Made by a program: the position numbers and the translations under genes. Source: Cedecea davisae DSM 4568 (GTDB taxonomy: Bacteria > Pseudomonadota > Gammaproteobacteria > Enterobacterales > Enterobacteriaceae). From it: a DNA stretch of 64,000 nt. Positions 8,246 through 17,966 of the stretch are shown piece after piece. Position 1 is the first letter of the stretch. Every line of letters starts with the position of its first letter. The stretch spans positions 3,512,363-3,576,362 of the forward strand of contig NZ_KE161030.1 in assembly GCF_000412335.2 (NCBI RefSeq), given 5' to 3'. Below the pieces are notes generated by a model. The model was not told the DNA's origin, did not search any database, and saw only the letters and a program-made list of their open reading frames with translations.

Positions 8246-9883
8246 ATGGCGAGTTACTTCATTGGGGTGGACGTTGGAACGGGAAGCGCCCGGGCGGGCG
8301 TGTTTGACCTGAACGGCAGAATGGTGGGCGAGGCAAGCCGGAGCATCGAAATTTTCCGCCCGCAGGCTGATTTTGTTGAGCAATCCTCAGACAACATCTG
8401 GCAGGCTGTGTGTAACGCAGTCCGCGACGCGGTGAACCAGGCGGACATCAACCCGATTCAGGTTAAAGGCCTTGGCTTCGACGCCACCTGTTCGCTGGTG
8501 GTGCTGGATAAAGAAGGTAAACCGCTGACCGTTAGCCCGTCCGGGCGCAGCGAGCAGAACATCATCGTCTGGATGGATCACCGCGCGATCGCCCAGGCCG
8601 ATCGCATTAATGCCCTGCACCACCGGGTGCTGGACTACGTTGGCGGCATTATCTCGCCGGAAATGCAGACGCCGAAGCTACTGTGGCTGAAGCAGCATAT
8701 GCCGAACAGCTGGTCGAATGCCGGTTACTATTTTGACCTGCCGGACTTTCTGACCTGGCGAGCCACCGGGGACGATACCCGCTCGCTCTGCTCGACGGTC
8801 TGCAAATGGACCTATATGGGCCACGAAGATAAATGGGACAGCAGCTATTTCCGCCAGATCGGGCTGGAAGACCTGCTGGAACACGATGCGGAAAAAATCG
8901 GCCGCTACGTCAAAACCATGGGTGAGCCGCTGGGCCACGGTCTGACCCAGCGCGCCGCCAGCGAAATGGGTCTGATTGCCGGGACCGCCGTCAGCGTATC
9001 GATTATTGATGCCCACGCGGGCACGCTCGGCACGCTGGGCGCCTGCGGCGTAACGGGTGAAGTAGCTGATTTTGACCGCCGCGTCGCGCTGATTGGCGGA
9101 ACGTCAACCGGCCATATGGCTATCTCAAAAGAGGCGCGTTTTATCAACGGCGTCTGGGGGCCTTACTATTCGGCGGTGCTGCCCGGCTACTGGCTTAACG
9201 AAGGCGGCCAGTCGGCTACCGGGGCGCTTATCGACCATATTATTCAGTCGCACCCTTGCTATGACGCAATGCAGGCGCAGGCCAAAGCCCAGGGGCATAC
9301 CATTTATGAGCAGCTGAACGCCCTGCTGCGGAAAATGGCCGGAGAGCCGGAGAACATCGCCTTTCTGACCCGCGATATGCATATCCTGCCCTACTTCCAC
9401 GGCAACCGTTCGCCGCGCGCCAACCCAACGCTGACCGGCGTTATCAGCGGGCTTAAACTTTCCCGCACGCCGGAGGACATGGCGCTTCAGTATCTGGCAA
9501 CTATTCAGGCCATCGCGCTCGGCACGCGCCATATTATTGAGACCATGAACCAAAGCGGTTACACCATCGACACCATTATGGCGAGCGGCGGCGGCACTAA
9601 AAACCCAATTTTCGTCCAGGAACACGCCAATGCGACCGGGTGCGCCATGTTACTGCCGGAAGAGAGCGAGGCCATGCTGCTGGGCAGTGCCATGATGGGC
9701 ACCGTGGCTGCGGGCGTGTTCGACTCGTTCCCTGAAGCCATGTCGGTGATGAGCCGCATCGGCAAAACGGTTACGCCGCAGACCAACCGCATCAAGCAAT
9801 ATTACGACCGCAAATATAAGGTGTTCCACGAGATGTATCTCGACCATATGAAATACCGCCAGCTGATGCAGGAGGAAGCATGA
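8246..9883 (+). CDS. FGGY-family carbohydrate kinase, probable D-ribulokinase
   Basis: 545 residues with the FGGY fold: N-terminal ATP-fold start YFIGVDVGTGSARAGVFD, a substrate region FDATCSLVVLD, and the C-terminal phosphate loop SGGGTKNPIF. The length and the TCSLV motif match the FGGY/YDR109C subgroup described as D-ribulokinases (known of family). It would phosphorylate the imported sugar in the cytoplasm. The ribosome site AGGAGAA precedes ATG 8246. The stop overlaps the next start as ATGA, implying coupled production with the isomerase. Xylulose, ribitol or another pentose-like substrate remains possible. Confidence 0.85.
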   Translation: MASYFIGVDVGTGSARAGVFDLNGRMVGEASRSIEIFRPQADFVEQSSDNIWQAVCNAVRDAVNQADINPIQVKGLGFDATCSLVVLDKEGKPLTVSPSGRSEQNIIVWMDHRAIAQADRINALHHRVLDYVGGIISPEMQTPKLLWLKQHMPNSWSNAGYYFDLPDFLTWRATGDDTRSLCSTVCKWTYMGHEDKWDSSYFRQIGLEDLLEHDAEKIGRYVKTMGEPLGHGLTQRAASEMGLIAGTAVSVSIIDAHAGTLGTLGACGVTGEVADFDRRVALIGGTSTGHMAISKEARFINGVWGPYYSAVLPGYWLNEGGQSATGALIDHIIQSHPCYDAMQAQAKAQGHTIYEQLNALLRKMAGEPENIAFLTRDMHILPYFHGNRSPRANPTLTGVISGLKLSRTPEDMALQYLATIQAIALGTRHIIETMNQSGYTIDTIMASGGGTKNPIFVQEHANATGCAMLLPEESEAMLLGSAMMGTVAAGVFDSFPEAMSVMSRIGKTVTPQTNRIKQYYDRKYKVFHEMYLDHMKYRQLMQEEA

Positions 9884-10479
9884 GCGAGTCCTGGCAGCAG
9901 GCAACCCAGGCCTGGAGCGTTTGCAGCCGGGAGCTGGCGGCGCTGGAGCAGCATCTGAGTGAGTCGCTATGGCAGGCTTTGCTGGCGGAGATCAGAAACT
10001 GCAAAGGCAAGATAGTGGTCACCGGCGTCGGCACGTCCGGCATTGCGGCGCGAAAAATTGCCCATATGCTGGCCTGCGTTGAGCGCCCGGCTATTTACCT
10101 CAACGCCACCGACGCGGCCCACGGCGATCTCGGGTTTTTACGTGAAGATGACCTGATGATAATGCTTTCCCGCGGCGGGAATTCAGACGAGCTGACCCGC
10201 CTATTGCCGGGGCTGGCTTCCAGAAATGTGCCGCTTGTTAGCGTGACCGAAAATCCGGGTTCAGCTATAGCCAAAGCGTCCAGGCTAGTTATCTCCACCG
10301 GGGTAAAGAACGAAATGGACCCGCTTAACATGCTGGCGACGACCTCGATTATTCTGGTGCTGGCCATTTTTGATGCGGCCTGCGCCTGCCTGATGAGCGA
10401 GAGCGGCTATTCGAAGGAGAGGTTGCTGGCGGTGCATCCCGGCGGAGACGTCGGGCTGACGCTGCGAAAGCAGCAGTAA
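9880..10479 (+). CDS. SIS-domain sugar-phosphate isomerase, KdsD-like
   Basis: 199 residues made of a single SIS domain: KIVVTGVGTSGIAARKIAHM, DAAHGDLGFL, LSRGGNSDEL and the C-terminal LAVHPGGDVG all have counterparts in the SIS half of arabinose-5-phosphate isomerases KdsD and GutQ, but the CBS pair those proteins carry is missing. Family members isomerise phosphosugars or bind them as regulators. If the kinase in front makes D-ribulose 5-phosphate, this enzyme could convert between it and D-arabinose 5-phosphate or a related ketose/aldose pair; that is inference. Last gene of the unit, overlapping the kinase by four bases. Confidence 0.8.
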   Translation: MSESWQQATQAWSVCSRELAALEQHLSESLWQALLAEIRNCKGKIVVTGVGTSGIAARKIAHMLACVERPAIYLNATDAAHGDLGFLREDDLMIMLSRGGNSDELTRLLPGLASRNVPLVSVTENPGSAIAKASRLVISTGVKNEMDPLNMLATTSIILVLAIFDAACACLMSESGYSKERLLAVHPGGDVGLTLRKQQ

Positions 10480-10483
10480 ATAA

Positions 10484-10509
10484 AAAAGGCTTCCCGAAGG
10501 AAGCCTTTT
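10484..10509. terminator. Bidirectional terminator between SIS gene and glyA
   Basis: An 11-bp stem (AAAAGGCTTCC, loop CGAA, GGAAGCCTTTT) between two convergent genes. The T run serves the plus strand and the A run serves glyA on the minus strand. Confidence 0.9.
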
Positions 10510-10527
10510 CTCAATCCAGTTTAGCGA

Positions 10528-11781
10528 TTACGCGTAAACCGGGAAACGAGCGCAGATATCCAGCACTTTCTGTTTAGTGCGTTCAATCACGGCTTCGTCG
10601 TTGATGCTGTCCAGGATGTCACACATCCAGCCAGCCAGCTCTTTCACTTCCGCTTCTTTGAAGCCGCGGCGGGTGACGGACGGGCTGCCGATACGGATAC
10701 CGGAGGTCACAAACGGGCTCTTAGGATCGTTCGGCACGCTGTTTTTGTTCACGGTGATGTTGGCGCGGCCCAGGGCAGCGTCAGCTTCTTTACCGGTCAG
10801 GTTTTTATCAACCAGATCCAGCAGGAACAGGTGGTTTTCAGTGCCGCCGGAGACCACTTTGTAGCCACGGTCGAGGAACACTTCAACCATAGCTTTAGCG
10901 TTCTTAGCAACCTGCTGCTGGTAAACTTTGAACTCTGGCTCCATCGCTTCTTTCAGCGCTACGGCTTTCGCCGCGATAACGTGCATCAGCGGGCCGCCCT
11001 GCGCGCTTGGGAATACGGCAGAGTTCAGTTTTTTGTAGAGATCTTCGTCGCCGCCCTTCGCCAGGATCAGGCCACCGCGTGGGCCCGCCAGGGTTTTGTG
11101 GGTGGTCGTGGTCACAACGTGAGCGTGTGGAACCGGGTTCGGGTAAACGTCTGCGGCGATCAGACCCGCAACGTGCGCCATATCAACGAACAGGTAAGCA
11201 CCAATGCTGTCTGCGATTTCACGCATTTTTGCCCAGTCAACAATGCCGGAATAAGCCGAGAAGCCGCCGATGATCATCTTCGGCTTGTGCTCTTTAGCCT
11301 GCTTCGCCATGTCTTCGTAGTCAATTTTACCGGACTCATCAATACCGTAAGGGATGATGTTGTACAGCTTGCCGGAGAAGTTAACCGGGGAGCCGTGAGT
11401 CAGGTGGCCGCCCTGCGCCAGGTTCATACCCAGAACGGTATCGCCCGGTTGCAGCAGCGCGGTGTACACCGCGAAGTTAGCCTGGGAGCCAGAATGCGGC
11501 TGTACGTTGGCGTAATCGGCGCCAAACAGCTCTTTCGCACGGTCAATGGCCAGTTGCTCAACGATATCAACGTATTCGCAGCCGCCGTAGTAACGTTTAC
11601 CCGGATAGCCTTCAGCGTACTTGTTGGTCAGCTGAGAACCCTGCGCCTGCATAACGCGCGGGCTGGTGTAGTTTTCGGAGGCGATCAGTTCAATGTGCTC
11701 TTCCTGACGTACTTTTTCTTGCTCCATGGCCTGCCACAATTCTGGATCGTAATCGGCAATGTTCATTTCACGCTTTAACAT
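10528..11781 (-). CDS. glyA: Serine hydroxymethyltransferase
   Basis: 417 residues, the E. coli length. It converts serine and tetrahydrofolate to glycine and 5,10-methylene-tetrahydrofolate with PLP. The PLP-lysine motif [14 protein letters not shown] is intact, as are the start [12 protein letters not shown] and the end RFPVYA. I prefer the ATG at 11781 over one two codons upstream, because AGGAG is six bases from it and it matches E. coli. A PurR-type box lies about 120 bases upstream. It stands divergent from hmp, as in E. coli. Confidence 0.98.
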   Translation of the reverse strand: MLKREMNIADYDPELWQAMEQEKVRQEEHIELIASENYTSPRVMQAQGSQLTNKYAEGYPGKRYYGGCEYVDIVEQLAIDRAKELFGADYANVQPHSGSQANFAVYTALLQPGDTVLGMNLAQGGHLTHGSPVNFSGKLYNIIPYGIDESGKIDYEDMAKQAKEHKPKMIIGGFSAYSGIVDWAKMREIADSIGAYLFVDMAHVAGLIAADVYPNPVPHAHVVTTTTHKTLAGPRGGLILAKGGDEDLYKKLNSAVFPSAQGGPLMHVIAAKAVALKEAMEPEFKVYQQQVAKNAKAMVEVFLDRGYKVVSGGTENHLFLLDLVDKNLTGKEADAALGRANITVNKNSVPNDPKSPFVTSGIRIGSPSVTRRGFKEAEVKELAGWMCDILDSINDEAVIERTKQKVLDICARFPVYA

Positions 11782-11901
11782 TCGCATCTCCTGACTCAGC
11801 TAACGGTAAAAATTTTTACGGCAATGAGGGTGCCCTTTTGGGCGACGGGCAACAGTGTAAACCGAAACCCTTCCCGGTGATAGGGCTTGATTGAGGTTTT
11901 T

Positions 11902-11917
11902 ACGCAAACGATTACCC
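11902..11917. promoter_or_regulatory. Putative PurR box upstream of glyA
   Basis: ACGCAAACGATTACCC matches the left half of the PurR palindrome (ACGCAAACGTTTGCGT) exactly and the right half partly. PurR control of glyA is known in E. coli. The rest of the 11782-12110 interval holds the divergent glyA and hmp promoters. Confidence 0.6.
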
Positions 11918-12059
11918 AGGCATGAGATAAGGGTTTCAGGCAATAAAATAAGCGCCATTTAGCCGGATATTTCTTCATCAGCAAGATGCGCATTTTTCAT
12001 GTTCTGTGACGCCAGTCGTTAACAACGATAACCCATTTACAACATAGGTCTATTTCTAT

Positions 12060-12082
12060 AACATGCATTTTAAATGCAATTT
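12060..12082. promoter_or_regulatory. NsrR operator of hmp
   Basis: An 11-1-11 inverted repeat with core ATGCATTT-T-AAATGCA, 29 bases upstream of the hmp start codon. It follows the NsrR consensus (AAGATGCATTT-N-AAATGCATCTT) closely. NsrR is the nitric-oxide-sensing repressor of hmp, so the gene should be induced by NO. Confidence 0.82.
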
Positions 12083-12110
12083 ATAAATCCCGCTGTTTAT
12101 GGAGAACGCC

Positions 12111-13301
12111 ATGCTAGATGCACAAACCATCGCCGTTGTTAAATCTACTATCCCATTGCTGGCCGCAACCGGGCCGAAACTTACCGCACATTTTTACGAC
12201 CGGATGTTCAGCCATAACCCGGAGCTGAAAGAGATTTTTAACATGAGCAACCAGCGCAACGGCGACCAGCGTGAAGCGCTGTTCAACGCTATTTGCGCCT
12301 ACGCTGCAAATATTGAGAACCTTGCCACCCTGCTGCCTGCGGTAGAAAAAATCGCCCAGAAGCACACCACATTCCAGATTAAACCTGAGCAATACGACAT
12401 TGTTGGCGGCCACCTGCTGGCAACGCTGGACGAGCTGTTCAGCCCGGGCCAGGAAGTGCTGGACGCCTGGGGCAAAGCTTACGGCGTGCTGGCCGGGGTG
12501 TTTATTACCCGCGAGTCAGAGATTTATCAGGATAACGCCGCTAAAAAAGGCGGCTGGGAAGGCACTCGTCCGTTTACCATCGTGGCTAAGGAGCCGCAAA
12601 GCTCGCTTATCACCAGCTTTGAGCTGGCTCCGGCAGACGGCGGCCCGGTGGCGGACTATCAACCGGGCCAGTATCTGGGCATCTGGCTGAAGCCGGAAGG
12701 TTTCCCGCATCAGGAAATTCGCCAGTATTCATTAACCCGCCAGCCGAACGGTAAAAGTTATCGCATCGCCGTTAAGCGCGAAGACAAAGGCATGGTTTCT
12801 AACTGGCTGCACAATCATGCTCAGCCCGGCGATAAAGTTCATCTGGCCGCCCCGGCCGGTGATTTCTTTATGAGCGTGGAGAGCGGCACGCCGGTGACGC
12901 TGATTTCCGCGGGTGTGGGCCAAACGCCGATGCTGGCAATGCTCGACACGCTGGCGGGTAGCGGCCATCAGGCGCAGGTTAACTGGCTGCATGCCGCCGA
13001 ACATGGCGACGTACATGCTTTTAGCGACGAGGTAGCGGCGCTGGGTGCAAAACTGCCGCGTTTTGAAAGCCACGTTTGGTATCGCGAGCCGTCGGATAAA
13101 GACCGCGAACAGGCCCGTTTTACCCGTGAAGGCTTAATGGATTTGCTGGCCGAGGAAGGAAAACTAAGCGACCCGGCAATGCAGTTTTACCTCTGCGGCC
13201 CGATCAACTTTATGCGTTTTGCCGCTGAACAGCTGGTGAAAATTGGCGTGGATAAAGACCGCATTCACTATGAATGTTTTGGCCCGCATAAAGTGATGTA
13301 A
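12111..13301 (+). CDS. hmp: Flavohemoglobin, nitric oxide dioxygenase
   Basis: 396 residues, as in E. coli. It oxidises NO to nitrate with O2 and NADH. Domains in order: globin (1-~138; proximal His region AQKHTTFQI), FAD-binding (RQYSLT near residue 206), NAD-binding (GVGQTPM near residue 270; C-terminal ECFGPH). Start [11 protein letters not shown] is preceded by GGAGAACGCC. Single gene, divergent from glyA. Confidence 0.97.
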   Translation: MLDAQTIAVVKSTIPLLAATGPKLTAHFYDRMFSHNPELKEIFNMSNQRNGDQREALFNAICAYAANIENLATLLPAVEKIAQKHTTFQIKPEQYDIVGGHLLATLDELFSPGQEVLDAWGKAYGVLAGVFITRESEIYQDNAAKKGGWEGTRPFTIVAKEPQSSLITSFELAPADGGPVADYQPGQYLGIWLKPEGFPHQEIRQYSLTRQPNGKSYRIAVKREDKGMVSNWLHNHAQPGDKVHLAAPAGDFFMSVESGTPVTLISAGVGQTPMLAMLDTLAGSGHQAQVNWLHAAEHGDVHAFSDEVAALGAKLPRFESHVWYREPSDKDREQARFTREGLMDLLAEEGKLSDPAMQFYLCGPINFMRFAAEQLVKIGVDKDRIHYECFGPHKVM

Positions 13302-13303
13302 CC

Positions 13304-13378
13304 CTACCCTTACAGTCCCCTCTCCCCAAAGGGGCGAGGGGGCAAAGGACAGGACCTGCCCAGGAGTGAGGGTAAAAA
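13304..13378. repeat. GC-rich imperfect palindrome, copy 1 of a dispersed repeat
   Basis: It lies between the convergent ends of hmp and glnB. The outer arms read CCCTACCCTTAC and GTGAGGGTA, with an inner hairpin CCCCTCTCCCCAAAGGGGCGAGGGG. The same CTCTCCCCAAAGGGGCGAGGG block recurs at 17822-17843. It probably also serves as a terminator-like structure for both genes. Confidence 0.7.
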
Positions 13379-13384
13379 TTTACA

Positions 13385-13750
<366 letters not shown>

Positions 13751-13788
13751 TTATCGTGTTAGTAATCGGTTGCTCACACTATCACAGC

Positions 13789-15126
13789 CTACTCTTTAAA
13801 GTCATTGGCCTCTAGTTCATGCCTGGCCAGTAATTTATAAAATTCGGTCCGGTTACGGCCTGCCATTCTCGCCGCATGGGTCACGTTGCCCCTGGTGATT
13901 TGCAGCAGCTTACGCAGATAGTTTAGCTCGAACTGGTTACGCGCCTCGACAAAGGTCGGGAGCGCGGTGTTTTCGCCTTCCAGCGCCTGTTCCACCAGCG
14001 CTTCGCTGATGACGGGAGCCGAGGTCAGCGCCACGCACTGCTCAATCACGTTGACCAGCTGGCGCACGTTACCGGGCCAGCTTGCCGCCATCAGGCGCTT
14101 CATCGCATCGGTGGAAAAGCTGCGAACAAAGGGTTTATGTCTGTCCGCCGACTGGCGCAATAGATGGTTAGCCAGCAGCGGGATGTCTTCCCCACGCTCG
14201 TGCAGCGCCGGTATTTTCAGGTTCACCACGTTCAGGCGGTAGAACAAATCTTCACGGAATTCGCCGCGTTCCATCGCCTTCGGCAAATCACGGTGGGTTG
14301 CAGAAATAATTCGCACGTCGATATCCAGGTCGCGGTTGCTGCCCAGCGGGCGAACCTTGCGCTCCTGTAGAACGCGCAGCAGTTTGACCTGCAGCGGGAT
14401 CGGCATATCGCCAATTTCGTCGAGGAACAGCGTACCGCCTTCAGCAGCCTGGAACAGCCCTTCACGGCTGCTGACCGCGCCGGTAAAGGCTCCCCGGGCA
14501 TGGCCGAAAAGCTCGGACTCCAGCAGTTGCTCCGGCAGCGCTCCGCAGTTAATAGCGATAAAGGCTTTTTTGCTGCGCGGGCTGGCATTGTGTATTGCCT
14601 GGGCGAGGATCTCTTTCCCGGTGCCGCTCTGGCCGTTAATCAGCACGCTAACGTCGGACTGCGCCACCATGCGCGCCTGCTCCAGCAGCCGCTGCATTAT
14701 CGGGCTGCGGGTGACGATGGTATCGCGCCACATGTCATCCCCGGCGATGACCGTGTGCTCCAGAGCATTGTCTATCGCCTGGTAGAGCGCGTCTTTATCC
14801 ACCGGTTTGGTGAGGAAGCTGAACACGCCCTGCTGCGTGGCGGCTACTGCGTCAGGAATCGAACCGTGAGCGGTGAGAATGATAACCGGCATGCCGGGCT
14901 GCCCCTTTTGGATCTCCGCGAACAGCGCCATGCCGTCCATTTCGTCCATCCTCAGGTCGCTTATCACCAGGTCTATTTTTTCACGCCCCAGCACTTTCAG
15001 GCCTTCGGCTCCGCTTTCAGCGGTTGTAACGGTGTAGCCCTCGCTGGAAAGGCGCATGCCCAGAAGCTTTAACAGGCCGGGGTCGTCGTCCACCAGCAAT
15101 AAGCGCGCGGGTTTCCTCTGCGTCAT
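13789..15126 (-). CDS. glrR: Sigma-54 activator, response regulator GlrR (QseF)
   Basis: 445 residues. Order: receiver domain (phospho-acceptor Asp in VISDLRMDEMDG, about residue 56), AAA+ domain with Walker A GQSGTGKE, the sigma-54 contact loop GAFTGA, and a Fis-type helix-turn-helix at the C-terminus (THAARMAGRNRTEFYKLL). Phosphorylated by GlrK, it switches on glmY, whose three predicted GlrR boxes lie at 17687-17800. The start overlaps the qseG stop by four bases. Confidence 0.96.
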   Translation of the reverse strand: MTQRKPARLLLVDDDPGLLKLLGMRLSSEGYTVTTAESGAEGLKVLGREKIDLVISDLRMDEMDGMALFAEIQKGQPGMPVIILTAHGSIPDAVAATQQGVFSFLTKPVDKDALYQAIDNALEHTVIAGDDMWRDTIVTRSPIMQRLLEQARMVAQSDVSVLINGQSGTGKEILAQAIHNASPRSKKAFIAINCGALPEQLLESELFGHARGAFTGAVSSREGLFQAAEGGTLFLDEIGDMPIPLQVKLLRVLQERKVRPLGSNRDLDIDVRIISATHRDLPKAMERGEFREDLFYRLNVVNLKIPALHERGEDIPLLANHLLRQSADRHKPFVRSFSTDAMKRLMAASWPGNVRQLVNVIEQCVALTSAPVISEALVEQALEGENTALPTFVEARNQFELNYLRKLLQITRGNVTHAARMAGRNRTEFYKLLARHELEANDFKE

Positions 15127-15881
15127 GGTTTTGCCTCCTGCTGCGGTTTGTCTGTTGCGCTGCTGCCGTCGTCATTGTCATCGTTGCTGTGAGTGTCCGG
15201 CGCGAGGCTGCTACCCGGTTTGCGGCTGGAAAGCTGACGTTCTATGTCGGTCAGGTTTTCCAGCTTGCGGGTGGTCAGGTCCAGCTGGCCTCGCAGGCGC
15301 TGCTGCTGCTCGCGCAGCGTATCCAGTTCGCCGTCGGTGGACTGTTGCAGCTTGCTGTAGCGGGTGCGCTCATCGGAAAGCTTCAACAAAGAGGACTGGC
15401 CGTCGCGCCAGATTTCATACAAGGAACGAACCTGGAGCGGCACTTCGTGAGTCATTGTGTCGAGCTGCGTCATATAACGACGGCGTTCGGTGGGGGTAAT
15501 TTTCGCGGTTGAAAGCAGGATGCCGCGCTTAAAGGTATCCTGCCAGGTTTCCGCAGGCCAACGCCGGGCTTCGGCTCGCGCTTCAGCTGGGGGCAGACGC
15601 TGGGCACAATCCATACCCCGCAGCCAATAAAGCGGGTTGGTAATGACATCATGCCCCGTCAGTTCCCAGATTTCACTGCAATCCGTGGACAGGTAGTCGG
15701 GGATTTGTTGTTCCGGGATATGCGCATTGTGAACCTCGTCGTGGCTGTTCGACACCTTCGCCGGGGCACATCCGGTTAATAATACCGCACCTGCCAGCAT
15801 GCCGGAAACCCAATAAATAAGGCGAGGCAAAGCCCCGCGGCGCGGCTCACGCAATAAAAGTGTTTTCATCGTTTTAATCAT
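15123..15881 (-). CDS. qseG: Outer-membrane lipoprotein QseG
   Basis: 252 residues with a lipobox (VLLTGC, Cys about residue 38) after a hydrophobic signal. The mature part shares YLSTDCSEIW, NPLYWLRGMDC and TRKLENLTDIERQLS with E. coli QseG, which modulates the GlrK/QseE sensor in the periplasm. The middle has a coiled-coil-like stretch. It sits between glrK and glrR with overlapping ends, so the three form one operon. Confidence 0.92.
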   Translation of the reverse strand: MIKTMKTLLLREPRRGALPRLIYWVSGMLAGAVLLTGCAPAKVSNSHDEVHNAHIPEQQIPDYLSTDCSEIWELTGHDVITNPLYWLRGMDCAQRLPPAEARAEARRWPAETWQDTFKRGILLSTAKITPTERRRYMTQLDTMTHEVPLQVRSLYEIWRDGQSSLLKLSDERTRYSKLQQSTDGELDTLREQQQRLRGQLDLTTRKLENLTDIERQLSSRKPGSSLAPDTHSNDDNDDGSSATDKPQQEAKP

Positions 15882-17310
15882 TCTCAGGGAAAACCGGTAA
15901 TTCGATGCGGAAGCAGACTTCCGCGCTGTTATCGCTAATCAGGCTAAGCTGGCCGTTCATGCGCCGGATACAATCTCTGGCGATGCTCAACCCCAATCCG
16001 CTGCCTTTTACCGACCCCTTACGCTGATGGCTGCCCTGGTAGAACGGCTCAAAGATCATTTCGCGCTCCGTCTCGGGGATCGGCTGGCCGGTATTCGCCA
16101 CTTCGATATAAAGCATCGCTCCTGACTGCGAGCTTCTTAGATAAATGTTACCGGATTCACTCCCATAGTGCACCGCATTGGAGTAGAGATTGTCCAGCAC
16201 GCTCATCAGCAGCGTTGGTTCGGCAAGGCAGGCTTTAGGGCTGAGATTTAACTCGGTATGCATCATTTTAGCTCGCGCCGGAAGACTGTGAGCGGAAATA
16301 ACCATTTCCGCTATCGGCCCCACATCAACCCTGTCGAGCGTAACCGCCCCGTCCGCCAGCTTGCGGTTGTAATCCAACAGTTGCTCAATCAATTTTTGTA
16401 GATGACGGCTGCTGTTATCGAGGATTTCGACCACTTCTTTTTGGTCGGCATTAAGCGGCCCGGCGACCTGGTCTGCCAGCAGCTCGGTTCCCTCCCGCAT
16501 ACTGGCAAGCGGGGTTTTTAATTCGTGAGAAAGGTGGCGCAAAAACTCGTGTCGCTGGGATTCAAGCCAGGCCAGGCGCTCGCTGAGCCAGACAATACGC
16601 TGCCCTACCGAGCGCAGCTCTTTTGGCCCCTTGAACACTTCGCTATTGCCGAGCGTTCTTCCCTCACCGAGGCGGTTGATCATCCGCTCAATCCCCTTAA
16701 CCGGGCCGATAATCATACGGGTAAAGATAATCACCAGCCCGAGGCTGAGCAGGAACAGCACCAGCGCCTGCCAGCCGAAGAACTGCCCGCGTTCGGCAAT
16801 TTCCTGCTGTAGCTGCTGCCCGCGTGAGAACACGACGGTACGGGTAGCCTGCACCATTTCTGCGTTAGCGGCGGCGAACTGTTCAAGCTGGCCTGCCGCC
16901 TGAGCCTCCGGTCCGCTGTTTTTGCACTTCAGCGTAGCGAGGTCGCTCAATGACTGGCTGAGTGACTGATAAAGTTTTGGGTCAGGTAATACCGAGGAGT
17001 GGGCTTCCAGCATCTGGGCATAGCGCTGCCGCTGCTCCTGGTAAAGCTGCGCCAGGCGAGCATCGTCAAGCACGCAGTATTGTCTGTAGCTGCGTTCCAT
17101 TTCCAACGCGATATTGGTCATCGCTTCGCTGCGGCGGGCATCAATCAGCGTGGTGCGGTTGGTGAGCGCGGCCTGGGCGCTAAGGGCGTTCAGACTCTGC
17201 CACGCCTGCCAGGCGAGGACCAGCAGCGGCACGAGCACCAGTAAAAAGGCCATCATGACGAGCTGGCGCAGAGAGCGCGGGAAAAAATGCCACTGGTTCA
17301 ATAGCTTCAT
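15874..17310 (-). CDS. glrK: Sensor histidine kinase GlrK (QseE)
   Basis: 478 residues. Two membrane helices flank a periplasmic region (about 18-175). HAMP follows, then the dimerisation helix with phospho-His in FLRHLSHELKTPLASM, and an HATPase domain with the N box (DNLYSNAV) and GSGLGLSIA. It phosphorylates GlrR in response to envelope signals. First gene of the glrK-qseG-glrR operon; glmY lies just upstream in the same direction. Confidence 0.96.
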   Translation of the reverse strand: MKLLNQWHFFPRSLRQLVMMAFLLVLVPLLVLAWQAWQSLNALSAQAALTNRTTLIDARRSEAMTNIALEMERSYRQYCVLDDARLAQLYQEQRQRYAQMLEAHSSVLPDPKLYQSLSQSLSDLATLKCKNSGPEAQAAGQLEQFAAANAEMVQATRTVVFSRGQQLQQEIAERGQFFGWQALVLFLLSLGLVIIFTRMIIGPVKGIERMINRLGEGRTLGNSEVFKGPKELRSVGQRIVWLSERLAWLESQRHEFLRHLSHELKTPLASMREGTELLADQVAGPLNADQKEVVEILDNSSRHLQKLIEQLLDYNRKLADGAVTLDRVDVGPIAEMVISAHSLPARAKMMHTELNLSPKACLAEPTLLMSVLDNLYSNAVHYGSESGNIYLRSSQSGAMLYIEVANTGQPIPETEREMIFEPFYQGSHQRKGSVKGSGLGLSIARDCIRRMNGQLSLISDNSAEVCFRIELPVFPEND

Positions 17311-17386
17311 CTCACATTACCTGTATGACACGATGCTAGCCGCGATTGCGAATGGTTGGAAGGCACGTTTATCAGAAACGACAAAG

Positions 17387-17572
17387 GCAGGGTAAAAAAC
17401 CCTGCCTTTGCTGTGAAATTAGGCGGCGCCTTACTCAACGTTTCGCCCGGAGCATGATAAGCCAGAAGGCATTTATCAAAAGTCGGACGGCAGGCACCTT
17501 TTTGTGCGTCATTCGGCGGTTTATGTAGTCTGTCTGAAAAGACGCTGACATAAGAAATTGAATGAGCCACTG
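17387..17572 (-). ncRNA. glmY: Small RNA GlmY
   Basis: About 186 nt between purL and glrK, the E. coli position. The RNA starts near AGTGGCTCATTCA and carries CCGAATGACGCA and AACGTTGAGTAAGG, which also occur in the related RNA GlmZ. It ends in a terminator with stem AAAGGCAGGGT / ACCCTGCCTTT (17387-17414). GlmY acts as a decoy for the adaptor RapZ, sparing GlmZ and so raising glmS translation. Ends are predicted from the promoter and terminator. Confidence 0.9.
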
Positions 17573-17583
17573 GTCGTTATATA

Positions 17584-17599
17584 GCAGGAATTATGCCAA
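17584..17599 (-). promoter_or_regulatory. Sigma-54 promoter of glmY
   Basis: On the minus strand TTGGCATAATTCCTGC gives the GG-N10-GC spacing that sigma-54 requires. The expected start is about 12 bases downstream, at the first bases of GlmY. Confidence 0.82.
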
Positions 17600-17686
17600 C
17601 ATTGATGGATGTAAATTAATGCATTGTTTTTAAATGCAATTAAAGATTTAAATCGAAGATATATTCTGGTGTTTTTTTCACCTCAA

Positions 17687-17800
17687 TGTCGCCAATCCAC
17701 AACACCTTAATGATTTATTTTTTATAGCACTTAAAATCAACAAGTTAAATGTCTCTAATTGGAGACACAATAAAAGCGCAGGTGTCGGGATTTAGTGACA
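17687..17800. promoter_or_regulatory. Three GlrR activator boxes upstream of glmY
   Basis: TGTC-N10-GACA occurs exactly at 17750-17767 and at 17783-17800, and with one changed base (TGTC-N10-AACA) at 17687-17704. E. coli GlrR is known to bind TGTC-N10-GACA sites ahead of glmY, so the circuit is conserved here. Confidence 0.82.
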
Positions 17801-17805
17801 AAAAA

Positions 17806-17964
17806 AGCCCCTCACCCTAACCCTCTCCCCAAAGGGGCGAGGGAACTGGATCGGAGCTTTTGCTTGGTACCTGCCTCACAAAAGCAAGGGAACTGGATCG
17901 GAGCTTTAGCTTGTTCCCCTTCTTTTCCCCCTCTCCCTTTCAGGGAGAGGGTCGGGGTGAGGGT
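17806..17964. repeat. GC-rich inverted repeat element, copy 2, with internal duplication
   Basis: Outer arms CCCTCACCCTAACCCTCTCCC and its approximate complement GGGAGAGGGTCGGGGTGAGGG enclose about 120 bases. Inside, GGGAACTGGATCGGAGCTTT occurs twice (17841-17860 and 17888-17907). It lies directly behind the purL stop. A second hairpin CTCTCCCTTTCAGGGAGAG at 17931-17949 could terminate purL. It shares its left arm with the element at 13304-13378. Confidence 0.75.
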
Positions 17965-17966
17965 AA

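Noticed and set aside
10831..11778. Long open frames on the plus strand opposite glyA
   Set aside because: Shadow of glyA codon usage; no ribosome site and no family features.
17307..17570. 87-codon open frame between glrK and purL
   Set aside because: It coincides with the glmY RNA, whose sigma-54 promoter and terminator explain the stretch better.
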